The notes under the pieces are model-generated. The model ran no database searches and was not told the DNA's origin. It saw only the letters and a list, made by a program, of their open reading frames with translations. A stretch of DNA of 64,000 bases from Larix kaempferi (lineage: Eukaryota > Streptophyta > Pinopsida > Pinales > Pinaceae). Positions 46,721 through 58,872 of this stretch are shown piece by piece. The stretch covers positions 9,385,501 through 9,449,500 of the forward strand of contig BSBM01000050.1 of assembly GCA_027924585.1 (NCBI GenBank), given 5' to 3'. How positions within the stretch are numbered: the first letter of the stretch is position 1; each line of letters opens with the position of its first letter. The translations under genes were made by a program, and so were the position numbers.

Positions 46721-47914
46721 ATGACAGGTACTCGGGAGTTCTTCTTCGAGCTATCACGGATAGAGAGAGAGGTGGAGGTGGTACTTGGTGACAACACCAT
46801 TGTTAGAGCAGTGGGTCAGGGGACTGTTATATTTGAGAGGGAGTCCATGATTCCCATGACTTTGAGGGATGTGTTATACGTCCCTGGGCTGAAAAAGAAC
46901 CTTGTTTCAGTTTCCACGATTGAGGATAGGGGTCTTGGGGTGTGCTTCTTAGATGGGAGAGTGCAGGTGTTTCCCAAGACCACAGGTGTATCTACTCCCA
47001 TGGATATTGGAGTTAGATGTGGACGACTGTACAAGTTATTGTTTCAGCCACAGCATGCTCTAGCACATAGCAACAGCAGCAGTGAGCTATGTGAGTTATG
47101 GCACAGGAGGATGGCCCATTTACATCACCCCGCTCTGAGAGTGTTGAGGAGCATGGTCACAGGTTTACCTGAGTTCGACACTGAGCAGAGTGATGTGTGC
47201 AGAGGGTGTGCTTTGGGAAAGTACACCAAGACTGTGTTTCCTAGCAGTGACATGAGAGCAGCAGGAGTGCTTGACCTGATTCATTCTGACATTTGCGGTC
47301 CTATGTCCACATTTTCTTTGACTGGGCATGAGTACTATATTAGCTTCATTGATGACTACTCCAGGAACACCTGGATCTACTTATTGAGGAGCAAGAAGTC
47401 CCCACTTATATTGAATGTCTTCCAAGGGTTCAAAGCCCTTGTGGAGAAGCAGACAGGGAGGAAGATCAGGATGTTGAGATCAGACAATGGGGGTGAGTAT
47501 ACCTCCAAGGAGTTCAGCACTTTCTGCAGGCAGGAGGGTATACAGCAACAGTTGACAGTTCCCTACACTCCTGAGCATAATGGAGTAGCAGAGAGAAAGA
47601 ACAAGTCGATCGTTGGAGCAACGAGAGCCATGCTTCATGATCAGGGGTTACCGTTCTTTCTATGGTCAGAGGCTTGCAACACTGCAGTGTACCTGCAGAA
47701 CAGGAGTCCCCACCGTGCCTTGGGGAGGATGACTCCAGTGGAGATGTATTCAGGCAAGAAGTCTGAGGTGAGCCATTTTCGGATATTTGTCTCTCTGACT
47801 TACTCTCACGTCCCTTCCGAGCAGAGGACGAAGTTCGAGCCCACCGCAGAGAGAGGTATCTTTGTGGGCTACGATGAGACTTCGAAGGCATATCGGCTTT
47901 ACATTCCTGGCTAG
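46721..47914 (+). pseudogene. Element D protease end and integrase
   Basis: A 397-codon ORF. It begins MTGTREFFFEL, just after the protease site. Then come RDVLYVPGLKKNLVSVSTI, the integrase HHCC region (LWHRRMAHLHHPAL ... CRGCALGKYTK), and the catalytic core with LDLIHSDICGPM, FIDDYSRNTWIYLL and RSDNGGEYTSKEF (D-D-E all present). VPYTPEHNGVAERKNKSIV and HFRIFVSLTYSHVP follow. It ends at TAG 47912-47914, after which the same frame continues with RRVVVRREVKFDEE. Confidence 0.95.
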
Positions 47915-49477
47915 AGGAGAGTTGTAGTTAGGCGGGAGGTGAAGTTTGATGAGGAGAGGGCCTTCAGGAAGTCGAGAGAGATGGAGCAGGGGGAGCCACC
48001 AGCTCCCACACCTCAGTTGAGTCAGACTTCTTCCATACAGGTTACAGGTCCGCAAGTTTCTGGGGTGACTGGATCACAGGGTACAGGCACGGCTTCTTTA
48101 GGATCAGTGGTTCAGATTACAGGTACTTCAGGGACAGGTACAGGGACAGGTTCAGGGGTTGGCACAGGTTCAGGATCACAGGTTTCAGGCTCACAGATTG
48201 CAGGGTCTTCAGGGACTAGTTCATCAGCTACTGGTCCTCAGGGTGTTAGACCTCATGCTTCTGGCACTTCCTTAGATGAGGACACACCAGTTTGGGAGGA
48301 GCCTTCAAGGAAGAGGAAGCCTAAGTGGATTCAGAACACCTTGAAGGAAGCAGAGGCATTTGGCAGACCTCAGGAGCAGATTAGGACGATTGTTGAGCCA
48401 GACAGATATGGGATGGCCCTTGTTGCGAGTCTTCGTGACTCTGCGCCTTCTACATTTGAGGAGGCTTCTCAGCATCAGGTGTGGAGAGATGCCATGATGG
48501 AAGAGTACCATTCCATCATGAAGAATGATGCTTGGGAGATTGTGCCGAGACCTAAGGGGAAGTCAGTTGTGACTTCCAAGTGGCTATACAAGATCAAGCA
48601 TGCTGCAGATGGCAGTGTGGAAAAATTCAAGGCTCGATTTGTGGCTAGGGGGTTCTCATAGGTTGAGGGAGTCGACTATGATGAGACTTTTGCTCCAGTG
48701 GCTCGGTATTCCTCTATAAGGGCAGTGATATCGATTGCAACAGAGATGGGTTGGAAGATCCACCAGATGGATGTGAAGACCGCATTTCTCAATGGTCTTT
48801 TGCAGGAGGAGGTGTATTTGGAGCAGCCACAGGGTTTCGAGATACATGGGAGAGATTCTCATGTGTGCAGGCTTAGGAAAGCCTTATACGGTCTGAAGCA
48901 AGCTCCTAGAGCTTGGTACTCCAGGATAGATGCATATTTGACTTCGTTGGGATTCCAGAAGAGTGAGGTTGATCCCAACCTATACTACATTGTGGTTGGT
49001 GGAGATCCACTCATTCTTCTGCTATATGTTGATGATTTATTTATCACTGGAGATGAGCGTCTTATTGCACAGTGCAAGAGAGATCTTGCAGCTGAGTATG
49101 AGATGAAAGATATTGGGCTGATGCATTACTATTTGGGGATGGAGGTATGGCAGGAGCTAGGACATATTTTCCTAGGACAGGGGAAGTATGCTGCAGATAT
49201 TCTGAAGACTTTTCGGATGGACGACTGCAGGCCTATGTCTACACCTATGATCACCAACTTGAAGCAACTTCATGCTTCAGATGGTAAGTTGGTGGATCCC
49301 ACACTATATCGTCAGCTCATCGGATCGTTGATGTATCTGGTCAACACCAAGCCAGACTTGTGCTTTGCAGTCAACACTCTTAGCCAGTTCATGGTGCAGC
49401 CTAGGAGTGTACACTGGAGTGCTGCAAAGCACATCTTGAGATACCTTGTAGGGACAGTGGATTATGGTCTGGACTAC
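47915..49477 (+). pseudogene. Element D reverse transcriptase
   Basis: After a linker rich in Gly, Thr and Ser (about 48030-48260, made of short GTG/GSG/SQ repeats) the RVT_2 domain starts: MMEEYHSIMKNDAWEIVPRP, KWLYKIKHAADGSVEKFKAR, then a TAG at 48659 in GFS-stop-VEG where Gln is expected. It continues DYDETFAPVARYSSIRAV, QMDVKTAFLNGLLQEEVYLE, LYGLKQAPRAWYSRID, the catalytic LLLYVDDLFITGDE, MHYYLGMEVWQ and HILRYLVGTVDYGL. Apart from the stop it is intact and was the reference I used to find what is missing in element A. Confidence 0.95.
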
Positions 49478-49990
49478 AGGGGTTCAGGTGGAGTCAGCTT
49501 GGTTGGGTTCACAGATTCAGACTGGGCAGGTTGTGTGAGGGACCGGAAGAGCACTTCCGGTTGTTGTTTCAGCTTGGGCTCGGCAGCAGTGTCATGGTTC
49601 AGCAGGAAACAGAAGTCCGTTGCATTGAGTTCTGCTGAGGCTGAGTATATGGCAGCCAGTCAGGCGACTTGCGAAGCACTGTGTCTTCGTAAGTTATTGG
49701 TATATTTATTTGATCAGCAGCTGAGACCTACGGTGATTTACTGCGACAATCAGAGTTGCATTCATCTCTCTGAGAATACGGTTTTTAATGACAGGTCAAA
49801 ACACATTGAGATCAGGTACCACTTCATTCGGGACTACGTTCAGAGAGGGGCAGTTGAGCTACAGTATATATCCACTGATCGGCAGGTTACAGATGTCCTG
49901 ACGAAATATTTGGGGAGGGGGAAGTTTGTCTTCTTCAGAGATAAGTTGGGAGTGGTGCGGAACACCTTCCTCGGTAAGAGGGAGTGTTAG
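49478..49990 (+). CDS. Element D RNase H
   Basis: In phase with RT: SLVGFTDSDWAGCVRDRKST, SRKQKSVALSSAEAEYMAAS, YCDNQSCIHLSENTVFNDRS, HFIRDYVQRGAVELQYIST and VTDVLTKYLGRGKFVFFRDK. All catalytic residues are visible and no stop occurs. The stop TAG (49988-49990) lies in the first six bases of the 3' LTR (TGTTAG), so the coding region overlaps the polypurine tract and LTR start. It forms the end of the polyprotein and not a separate gene. Confidence 0.93.
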   Translation, partial: RGSGGVSLVGFTDSDWAGCVRDRKSTSGCCFSLGSAAVSWFSRKQKSVALSSAEAEYMAASQATCEALCLRKLLVYLFDQQLRPTVIYCDNQSCIHLSENTVFNDRSKHIEIRYHFIRDYVQRGAVELQYISTDRQVTDVLTKYLGRGKFVFFRDKLGVVRNTFLGKREC

Positions 49991-51211
49991 TTTTGTACCT
50001 AGGGATGTGTTCCCCTAATGATTTTAGCCTAAGTCAATAAGAAGGGGGAAAAGTGACCCTCACATTAAAAACACATTTAATGAGACTTTATGTTTTTAAA
50101 GTCACTTTTTGCTAAAGTTAAAGTGAGTGAGCAAATAAATTATTTAAGTGATTTAATTAATGTGATTTTTGCTCTCATCTAATCCTAGCCATTGGATTGA
50201 GTGAATATCCACCGTTGGATTAGATGCCCATCTAGGGATTAAACAAAAAGGTTGAGGGAGGCTAAAACCTAATTCATTGTTATGTGAATGAAAGAGAGAG
50301 AGGTCGAGAAGCTACAGCCAGGGTTCCTGCATGAATTTCGAGACTACCATTTTCCCATTGGCACGAGGTTCAAGGCACAAGTTCAGCACTAGATATTGGC
50401 TCAGACTTCAAGGCTTGTATTCTGGCATTTATTATCAGCACAGTGAATAGTGAGATCAGCTGTCATCTCAAGCACAAAAATCGTGGTGATACCGTACAGC
50501 AGTACTACTCATAGCACGTAGTTCGAGGATGATTCGGGGCTTAGATTTCGAGGCTGCTTCATACTGTTGAGGCACAGATATTGAGATATCAAACCCAGGC
50601 ACTAATCCCGAGTTCAATTGTCACGCTGTTAGAAGATATCAGTCTGCACGGTTTTATAAGTAGTGACTGGTACAGTGGTCCGTACTGCAGTCACTTTCAG
50701 TCACGGTTTTGAGGTTGGCAAATGCACAAATTCGAGTAACAGCAACAACAATAAGTTTAGGGTGTTTTGCACTGAAGTCGAGGAGGGTACAGCAGAAATA
50801 TCAGTCCATTATTTGCACAGAAACCAAGAAGCTTCAGCACGGATTTCTAGATAGTTGTATTGCACAGAAATCGAGGCAGTCTGGGGTTGCATTTAATGTG
50901 GAGATAAGTTGTATTTTTTCTTGTACTGTTGTTACATTACTTTGCTGAAGAAATAATAAATATCTCTCTCTCTCAACTGGTTTTCCCCGTGGGGTTTTTT
51001 CCAGGGCTCGATTTGGCCAAAAATCTTTGAGTCAAATTTTTATGTGTGATTGTTAAATGTGTTTACAGCCTGTTAGTAGCATTATTTTGTGTTTTTGACT
51101 GTTACAGAGAAATTTATAAGTAACCTACAGCCAATGCAAAACCGGCTGTAGGTGAAATTCACAAATTGTTAACACAAACCAGCAGACAATTTAGTGCAGC
51201 AAAATTCTACA
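49976..51211 (+). repeat. Polypurine tract and 3' LTR of element D
   Basis: AAGAGGGAG (49976-49984), then the 1227-bp LTR (49985-51211), followed by the GAAAG duplication at 51212-51216. Confidence 0.95.
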
Positions 51212-51216
51212 GAAAG

Positions 51217-52185
51217 TTGTGGTATATGTGACTTGAATCATTCTACAGATCATTGTCCCTCTTTACCAAAGATGAAAGAAACATATCATAGAGATCTGGG
51301 AGTTGCAGCCAAATCGTTGCAACAGTCATGTCAACCATGGCCTACATATATGGTTCAAAAGTCTATCCTTCCATTTTCTTAATCTCATACTCAATCATTG
51401 AATACTCTTCCACCATGGAAACTGTTGCAGCCTCAATTTAACTCTTACCTACCTTATCCACAAGGTTGGAATGCCCCATCCTATGATCATATGGCCACTC
51501 TCCCTCATGTTGCAACACAAGTTGGTCCTTCAATATCAACCTCACAATCAATCATCTACATCAGCCACATCTATCTTCTCATCAAACACCTTGGTACGAA
51601 ACACAATTTCCTGTCCAATCCACCCTCCACCCTAACCATAATAAAGCAGTACAGTATGCTTACAGTGTTGAACTGCAAAATGTTCCTACATTTCCCTCTT
51701 GTTCTACCTCATCTACACCATTGCAAAAAGGCTGTGCATTGTTGCAGCAAATCCATACGAGGCCTGAACATGTTTTAAATCCAAGTTTTGCAGATGGAGT
51801 TTCTTCTAGTCCTCATAAGCAAGCAGACAAGATCAACAATACACACGTAATATTTGATGGAGAACAGCCATTGGAACCAAAAGCATCATTCACATCATTA
51901 GATCCGGAAATCTTATGCATTGAGGAAAATCAGTTTAATAAGGATCTTTATGGTGCAACATCCATGAGCAGTCAAGGGAAAAAAGACTATATTGAAGCTT
52001 GGTTTCAATCTGTTATCGGTCTGCAGCATCATTCCATGCTTCACCAATTCTTGGCACCATCATTTCAAGGGAATTTGATCTCTCATATCCTAGAATTCAT
52101 AAAGTTATATTTTTCTATTGGGAGTATGAGCATACTTGAGTCACTTTTTCGAAAATGGCTCCATTGGAAATATGCATACACTTGA
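51217..52185 (+). pseudogene. Element C gag end (zinc knuckle) and following ORF
   Basis: Gag of C resumes in phase with a knuckle SCGICDLNHSTDHCPSLP, the plant Gypsy form C-x2-C-x3-H-x4-C. A TAA near 51380 stops it; Pro/Gln-rich sequence follows (TLPPWKLLQPQFNSYLPYPQ). In another frame an ORF of 154 codons (51721-52185) reads SLDPEILCIEENQFNKDLYG and ends LFRKWLHWKYAYT. I do not recognise a catalytic domain in it; it may be a divergent piece of the gag-pol junction or an accessory ORF. Confidence 0.75.
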
Positions 52186-55100
52186 ATTTTCTTTTATATT
52201 TCCAAATAGAATAGGGTAGGATAGAATAACAGAATAAAACCATGCTTTTGTTTGTTTAAGTTTTTTTGTAATTTTTGAATAAGTATGCTCTCTTCTTGCG
52301 CCTTGTTGCGATCTGGAAGATCAGAAAGTAGAAAGATGAGGAATGGGTATGAGATGCTTTCATGAATGCTTTGGAATTGTTGACTATTTGAACAAAAATG
52401 CTTAAGTCATTTTTGTCATCAATTTCCCAATTTGTCTCTATTTGTTACAAATAAAAATAAAAATATCATGAAAACAAAATTACAGTAATTATGGAAAGTG
52501 AATGGACGATCCACATGAAAATGAGCCCATGATTATGGAACACTTCAAGCTTGAAATTTGACATGAATTTGTTAGCTACAACACCCAGCTGTGACTGTGC
52601 TACAGGTAAAAATTTATGAGTTTGAGATATGTGTGTGTTGCACATCATGATATGTCTTTAATTTTTATTTTCCATAAAAATTCACATGCTTTATTTCAAC
52701 ATTATGTCATTTTTTAAGAGTTGCAGTTGTGGCTGCGACAAACCGTGTAAGTCAATCTGGGTGCTCAATGCTTGAAATTTTTGTTATGGATGTGTGTTAT
52801 ATTTAAATTTACATCATTAAAATCATTCACACCTATTTCGATTACTTTTTGGGGGTTAAATTTAATTTATTAAATTTTTGTGACATTTTGGCTTGAAAAT
52901 TTTACTGAAACATAGACGGGACAATCCATTTTTGGGAGACCAAATGAACTTATTTTTAAAACATGTTTATATCCCAAGTATCCCTTTGAATCTAGTTTCT
53001 AAAGCAATTTAAATTTTTTCGATTGGGTGTCAAACGAAAATTTTATGGCCAAAATACTAACAGAGTTTCAAGCTGGCAGCTTAGGAACAGAGCTGGGACA
53101 GTCCATTTTTGGATGCCTTATTGGACATATTTTGCAAACCTGTTTCATTGGTATATTCTCCTGTGAATCTAGTTTACAATGCAATTTGAATCACTCCATT
53201 CCGATGTCGTACACAAATTTTATGACCAAAATACCGACTGCCTGTCCCAAATCTACATTCCTAAAACTCTATTGTCTAGACTGTTCATTGGCTTATTTGA
53301 ACCATAAAATATTTTTGGATTCAAAACATATTTATAATGGAGATACCTACATGAATCTACTTTCATCTCCAATTGGAATCACATCAATCTGTTATCAAAC
53401 GAAAAAGTTAGGCCTAAAGCCGTGACTGTTGATCTAGTCCAGAATTTGAAAAAACACCTTGTTATGCAGGCTGTTACTGAGTGATTTGGAACATCATTAC
53501 ATAGAATTTTAAAAACCTGTTTCTAATGGAAATAGACCTATGAATTTACTTTCATTTGGATTTTGAATCACTCAAATTGGACAAGGAACGAAGAAGCTAT
53601 GATCAGAATACCGTTGGTGAGTCTAGATGGACATTACTCTCCCACAGGTATAAAATGGATTTTGCTTTGTTCATTTTTCTTTGGATTTGTTTTATGAGTA
53701 ATTTCTTTGGGTGAAGAGAGACCAATCATCTCTCTTCTTCCATCATCTCATGTTTTATTTCAGGCAAATGCTAGGTTTTTGTAGGTCCTTGGAAGAAGAA
53801 GGTCAATGCATGCACGAGTGACTCTTGAAGACTTTTTATCAATTTGCAAATGGATTGAGCACATAAAAAAATGAAGAGATTGATGTGCAAACCATACAGA
53901 GTCCAATGTTCAATAATTCAAGTCCCATTACTATATGCCAAGAATACTTTTTAGACACCTGTCATACCAATTGTTGCCAAAAAAAAAAACCCTCAAGAAG
54001 CCAATTGCCCTGTGGTCGATTCATGCACCCTCCTCATTTCAAAACCCCAAAAATCCATTCATGTCGAAGTCCCATTTTCCACTGCTTATGTAGTCACCAT
54101 AACCATTTTATTTCCCATCACTACTACATCATGACTTCACATATACTTTCCACTTCTGAGTTTCATGTTGGTTCTATTTTTCACTATGATTCTTCACAAT
54201 CATTTATTTTGTACTCGTATTGGATGATGTGGAATTCATTAAGGTCCACCTTCCAATGGTATTGTACCATCGACTCTAACACATCATCTGGGATCAAGAT
54301 TAGAGTTTTTATAGTGCCCTGGTATCTGCATGAATCAATGGCAGATTTCCTTGTTGTTAATCATGGGGATTCATCAATGCCTCTTGATTGACAAATCTTG
54401 CAGGTGACTCGACTCCAGCACATCCATTCGTACCTGTTAAGATGCACTAAGGTACTTTAGAGCTCATTGTCATCAAAGGTGAGTTTCTTCACATTGGTTA
54501 ACGACATACATTAATGGCCGGTAATCCAATGATTTCTTTCCATGCTCGACTTCAGCAAATTCATTCGCATGGTAAGAATTGTACCTCGGGTTTGTAGCAG
54601 TTGAATATTATGTGATCTAATGGTTTCAACAATGATTTGCAGCATCATTTGTTCAGTAGTTTTGCAGTTGATTTTCAAAATAAGAGAAAAGACTTTCTGC
54701 TTCTATGGTAGAACTTCTCCTCATCAATTGTCTCATCAGTTAGTCTTACATGCAACCAGCACAACATCATGGATCAAATTCAGTCTCATCCTCATATGTC
54801 TCAGCATCAGATCAGCCTACATAGCTCCAGCATACACCAGTCCATTCATGACAACCAATGCTTCCATGGAGGTAACACTTGACGTAAAATAGCATGAGTT
54901 TTTGATTTATTAAAGATTTGGGGAAATGTCATGAAGAACCACTAAGCATTAGCCATTTTCATTTTCTAAATAGCCTTTTATTTTCTAAATAACCTTTTAT
55001 GTCCATCCATTCCCATCATTTCCAACTCAGTTTTAACACTTCATCATTCATGTACATCCACTTCAAATTCCAACCCAACATCTCACCAACCCAACTGACC

Positions 55101-57535
55101 AAGCATACAAAGAAAAAAGGGATACCTTATTGTTGTTACACAAGAACCAGCAGTAAGAAAAAAAAATCTTGCTGCTGCCACACAAGAACCAGCAGCAAGA
55201 AAAGAATCATTGCTACTGCCACATAAAAACCAACAATGAGAAGAAATAAATCAGTTGCTTGAAGGTTGTTCTTTCCAGCTTTGGCATTTTTTTTTGCATG
55301 TGGGAACTACAAATCTTCTATGGCTGCAAATTGAGGAAATGATGCATGAGGGCATGCTTTGCATTCAGTTTAAAAGGTAGTCCTTTAATAATTTGCAGCA
55401 AGTTTATGACCAGAATCAAGGTTTGCAGATTGTTTTCTCATTGAAAATGTTCTCTTGAAGTACAAGCAAAAATGATCAGGGAGTTTTCTGAATTCATTAA
55501 TTATCTCAAGAAGCCTAGAAAACCATGAAAAAATGATCTACTGTTGTCACATAAGAACCAGCTGTAGGAACACAATGCATTGCTGTTGCTTCTCGAGAGC
55601 TTACAGTGGTAGAATTTTATGCTGCCATACATTCAGAGGTATGAGTCTCAGTATTCAGTAATGCCCACATTGGCTTACAATTGTTATCATGGTCCTTGCA
55701 TATTTGATGTTGTAGTTCATAATGGAAGAGAGATGTCGCTATCACTATGAAAATATTCCCATAATAATGAAAGACAAATTTGGGAAAACATGCTTATATT
55801 TCCATGGCGGCAAACTAAGTTTTTGGGGACATGAGATTTCATGATTACAGGGTTTCTATCCACATAACAAAAGCATCAATTGTCAGTGTTAAGCCATGCT
55901 CAGCCCACGGTTTCATGCCCAGCCATCTATTTCTAGCTCATTTCATTGTTGCATCTCAGAAGGTGAAGGTATATCCAAGGAAAAAATGAAGGTAATAGCA
56001 GAATACATATTTCACTAATCTAAGTTTTTGGAGCAGCAATACATAGTCATTTCCAGATCCATGCTCTGTTTTCGAAATTGGATTATTGGAAGCTACATGA
56101 ATGTATGAAGTGAGATACATACATAGGTTTTGTTAATTGATACATGGATTTGTTGAATATGGTGGCTACCAACTATTTTGAAATGGCTTGGTGCTTTGAG
56201 ATTCTCATTCTTAGTTGGATATGGGCTTTATGCTTGCTGCAATTGGTTTTTTTTTGGTGCTATATGTTGTTATTACTATTTTTATGAGCATGGAAACGAT
56301 TGATAGGATCTCTTGAACTACTTTGAAACAGTCCTACCATACACAACACTTGAAAAATGGTCATTTTTATCAGTAATAATTTTTATAACAGTATGGAGGA
56401 TTGATGTGCAAATCAAAACTTGTTTTCTGCCGTGAAGAGTTTTAATAAGCATGAGTACATGATGTGTCCTCAATTTAGGGGAGATGGTTGTTTCCAATTA
56501 AGATGACAACTCTTCTTTTGCATGAGGACATGACAAATTATTCAGTTTGGGGGAGGAGATACTATGCTTGTTGCTTGTTCATTCACATTCATAATTATGA
56601 TGCATATTGTTCTTCATATAAAATGCCAAATTTGAATTGAGCATATCTCACAAACCATGAATTGGATCCTCATGAAATTTGGACAGGGAATGCATAACAA
56701 CATGATGAACAACCGTGGCAAGTTTCAGCTCAATCCAGTGCATAGTTTTCGAGAAAATGGCCATCATCACCTACAACCAATTCGCATTTTTCTCGAAATC
56801 CGTGATGTGGGTTTGTCTAATTTTTGGCGTGGAGATGCATTAGAGTGGTATCTACTTGCCTGCAAAATTTCAGCCCAACCCAGTTCGTCGTTTGGGAGAA
56901 AATGGCTTCAGAAGTTTCCCGTTCAAAAAGGCTAAAACGCCGTAAAATATTACCGTTTCCCATTTTCCGTTGGCTGCAACACCATTCCCTTTTTCCGGTG
57001 ACCGTTTTCCAGCAGCTGCAATATCTTTTCCAGCAACCGTTTTTTGGTGGCTTCCCGTTTTCCGGCAGCTGTGACATCTTTTTCGGCGGCCGTTTTTCGG
57101 CAGCTGGCCGTTTTCCGGCAGCTGCGAGATCTTTTCCGGCAGCTGCGAGTCCGCCAAGTACGCCGCTAAATTTAGCGTTGTTCCGCCAAATTCACCGCTA
57201 AAACCTTCGCTAACTTCTCTGCTAAAATAAACTGACTCCGTCAAATTTGCCGCTACATTCAGCGTTGTTCCACCAAAATATTCGCTAAAACCTTCGCCAA
57301 ATTCTCTGCTAAAATAAGCTGTGACTTTGCCAAATTTCTACTAAAGAGCTGCGAATCCGTCAAATTTTCTGCTAAATCCTCCTCTAAGTGACTCTGCCAA
57401 TTTGTGTTAAACTCTCTTTTTCTTCTAACTGCAGCTGTGCAAATGGTAAAATGAAGGAACAAGTGAATGAGTTTTTTTCAAGTTGGATGCTACACAGATA
57501 TTGGGTTGCATGAGGACATGCAACAACTTCAGTTT
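52186..57535 (+). other. 5.3-kb non-coding region in place of pol, element C
   Basis: I find no RT, RNase H or integrase on either strand. The region holds degenerate ~180-base repeats (about 52918-53640: GGGACAATCCATTTTTGG, GGGACAGTCCATTTTTGG, with ACTTTCATTTGGATTTTGAAT-like parts), three copies of a ~41-base unit with CACAAGAACCAGCAG (55130-55250), a run of TTTTCCGGCAGCTG units (56990-57145) and an 87-base repeat (57150-57400; TTCTCTGCTAAAATAA at 57215 and 57302). A decoy polypurine-like TTTGGGGGAGGAGA lies at about 56546. ORFs such as 53885-54391 have no recognisable motif. Confidence 0.7.
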
Positions 57536-58858
57536 GGGGGAGATGTTGGGCCCTGGAATTGTCCATTTTTCCATCATTTATCGACATACCTTTCATCCAT
57601 TTTCTTACCATTATTTCTCATTTATCATTCCATTTTTCATCCATTTGTTGTAGCTGCACGTTGAATAGCATGTTACTTCCATTGATCTTTTAAGTGGTTA
57701 ATAGTGATTATTTTCTTTTATCTTTGATGAATTAAAAGACTATTATGCATAATTTTACTAATGATGGTTTGTGGAGTGAGTTGTCACGTACAGGACGCTC
57801 ATAGCCAACTGTTATAGCCTTAACCAAAAACACATGCCACATAAGAACACATTGATTCACGTCTTGATTTGCGGGCAGATGGAAATGAATCTCAAAAATC
57901 CGAGACATGGGTTTTGTGCGTAACATCATCATTTACCTGCATGAAGAGGAAATCATCAAAAAAAGCTACGGTTTGCGATATGCAGGTGGCTCTTCGAGAG
58001 GGTATTTTCCAGATTTAGTGTTGCGGCCGGTTCCAAAGTTGCCAACAGTTACGGTCGTGTTCTAGCTGTTGCAGATCACAAGTTGGGGGCTCAGTTCTTC
58101 ATTTCCATGAGATAATTTTATGTATAAATATGTAATCAATCTCATTGAGAAAAGGGGGGGGATAGGGATTAAGCATGATAGATTAGGCAGGATAGGAGAT
58201 GGATGATAGGAGATATAAGATAGGAGAGAACACAATGTTATGATGTAGGATTTGATCCAGATCTATTGTAATTCCTCCATTATGATAATACATGCTGGCA
58301 GTTTCTTAATTCTGGAGTTGTAGACTTTCAATGTGGAGATCCAGATCTGCTCAGTGGAGGAAGAGCCCTCTTCCCTGAGCAAATGCTGGTAGTGTTGATT
58401 GTAAGTGTTTTATTTTGTAGATATGTTATTGTTAATTCATGCTTTCATTCAGTAGATTGATCATAGTTGTTTTATTATTCAATTTATGTTTTTATTCATT
58501 AGATTTATCATAGCGTTCTCATGTTAATTCATTTTGATAGATCGTTGGACAACACAAGACTTATTTTAGATTTATGCAATCAGATCTTGTTTCATAGGAA
58601 TAGATCTTGTTTGAAGTGTGTTCGATTTACAGTTTGATTTATGAATAGGTTTGAGGTTTGATTTACTTTCAAGAAGGTGTGACTTAGTTTACAAATAGTT
58701 TTGATTGCATATCAATAGATCAACAATGGCAGGCAGAAATTGTGCTCGCATATATTTTGCACGATAACTTTGAAATAAAAGACTTCCTCGGGTTGATAAT
58801 TTATGTTTAGCACTATGCATGTTAAGTTTTAATTAACTGGCATATAGTGGGCACGACA
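57536..58858 (+). repeat. Polypurine tract and 3' LTR of element C
   Basis: TGGGGGAGA directly before TGTTGGGCCC at 57544. The LTR is 1315 bp, ending CACGACA, with the ATAGG duplication after it. Confidence 0.95.
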
Positions 58859-58863
58859 ATAGG

Positions 58864-58872
58864 GGTTAAAAT
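58864..58872 (-). other. Nine bases of LINE between elements C and E
   Basis: GGTTAAAAT remains between the C target duplication (58859-58863) and the E LTR (58873). It bridges the LINE ORF1 pieces at 62067 and 41952. Confidence 0.75.

Larger units (their letters stand above)
44338..51211 (+). mobile_element. Copia element D (6874 bp), nearly complete
   Basis: Two 1227-bp LTRs (44338-45564, 49985-51211), target duplication GAAAG (44333-44337, 51212-51216), primer site TGGTATCAGAGC at 45565 and polypurine tract AAGAGGGAG at 49976-49984. Gag, protease, integrase, RT and RNase H are all present in order. The polyprotein is broken only by four TAG stops (46392, 46509, 47912, 48659) and one frameshift near 46710. 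It lies within the gag of element C. Confidence 0.96.
41953..58858 (+). mobile_element. Gypsy-type element C (16.9 kb with nested D), gag only
   Basis: LTRs at 41953-43266 (1314 bp) and 57544-58858 (1315 bp), target duplication ATAGG (41948-41952 and 58859-58863), primer site TTTTGGTGCCGTTGCCGGGG at 43267 and polypurine tract at about 57536-57543. Without the nested D (44338-51211 plus its GAAAG duplication) it is about 10 kb. It has gag, then an unassigned ORF, then 5.3 kb without pol. It is inserted in the LINE ORF1. No RT or integrase motif was found, so it depends on another element. Confidence 0.93.

Noticed and set aside
53885-54391. 168-codon ORF in element C as a gene
   Set aside because: Composition is irregular and rich in His, Ser and Cys, with no domain; it lies in a repeat-bearing non-coding region.
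56657-57244. Overlapping ORFs on both strands near the 3' end of C
   Set aside because: They follow the TTTTCCGGCAGCTG repeats; several frames are open at once and none has a motif.
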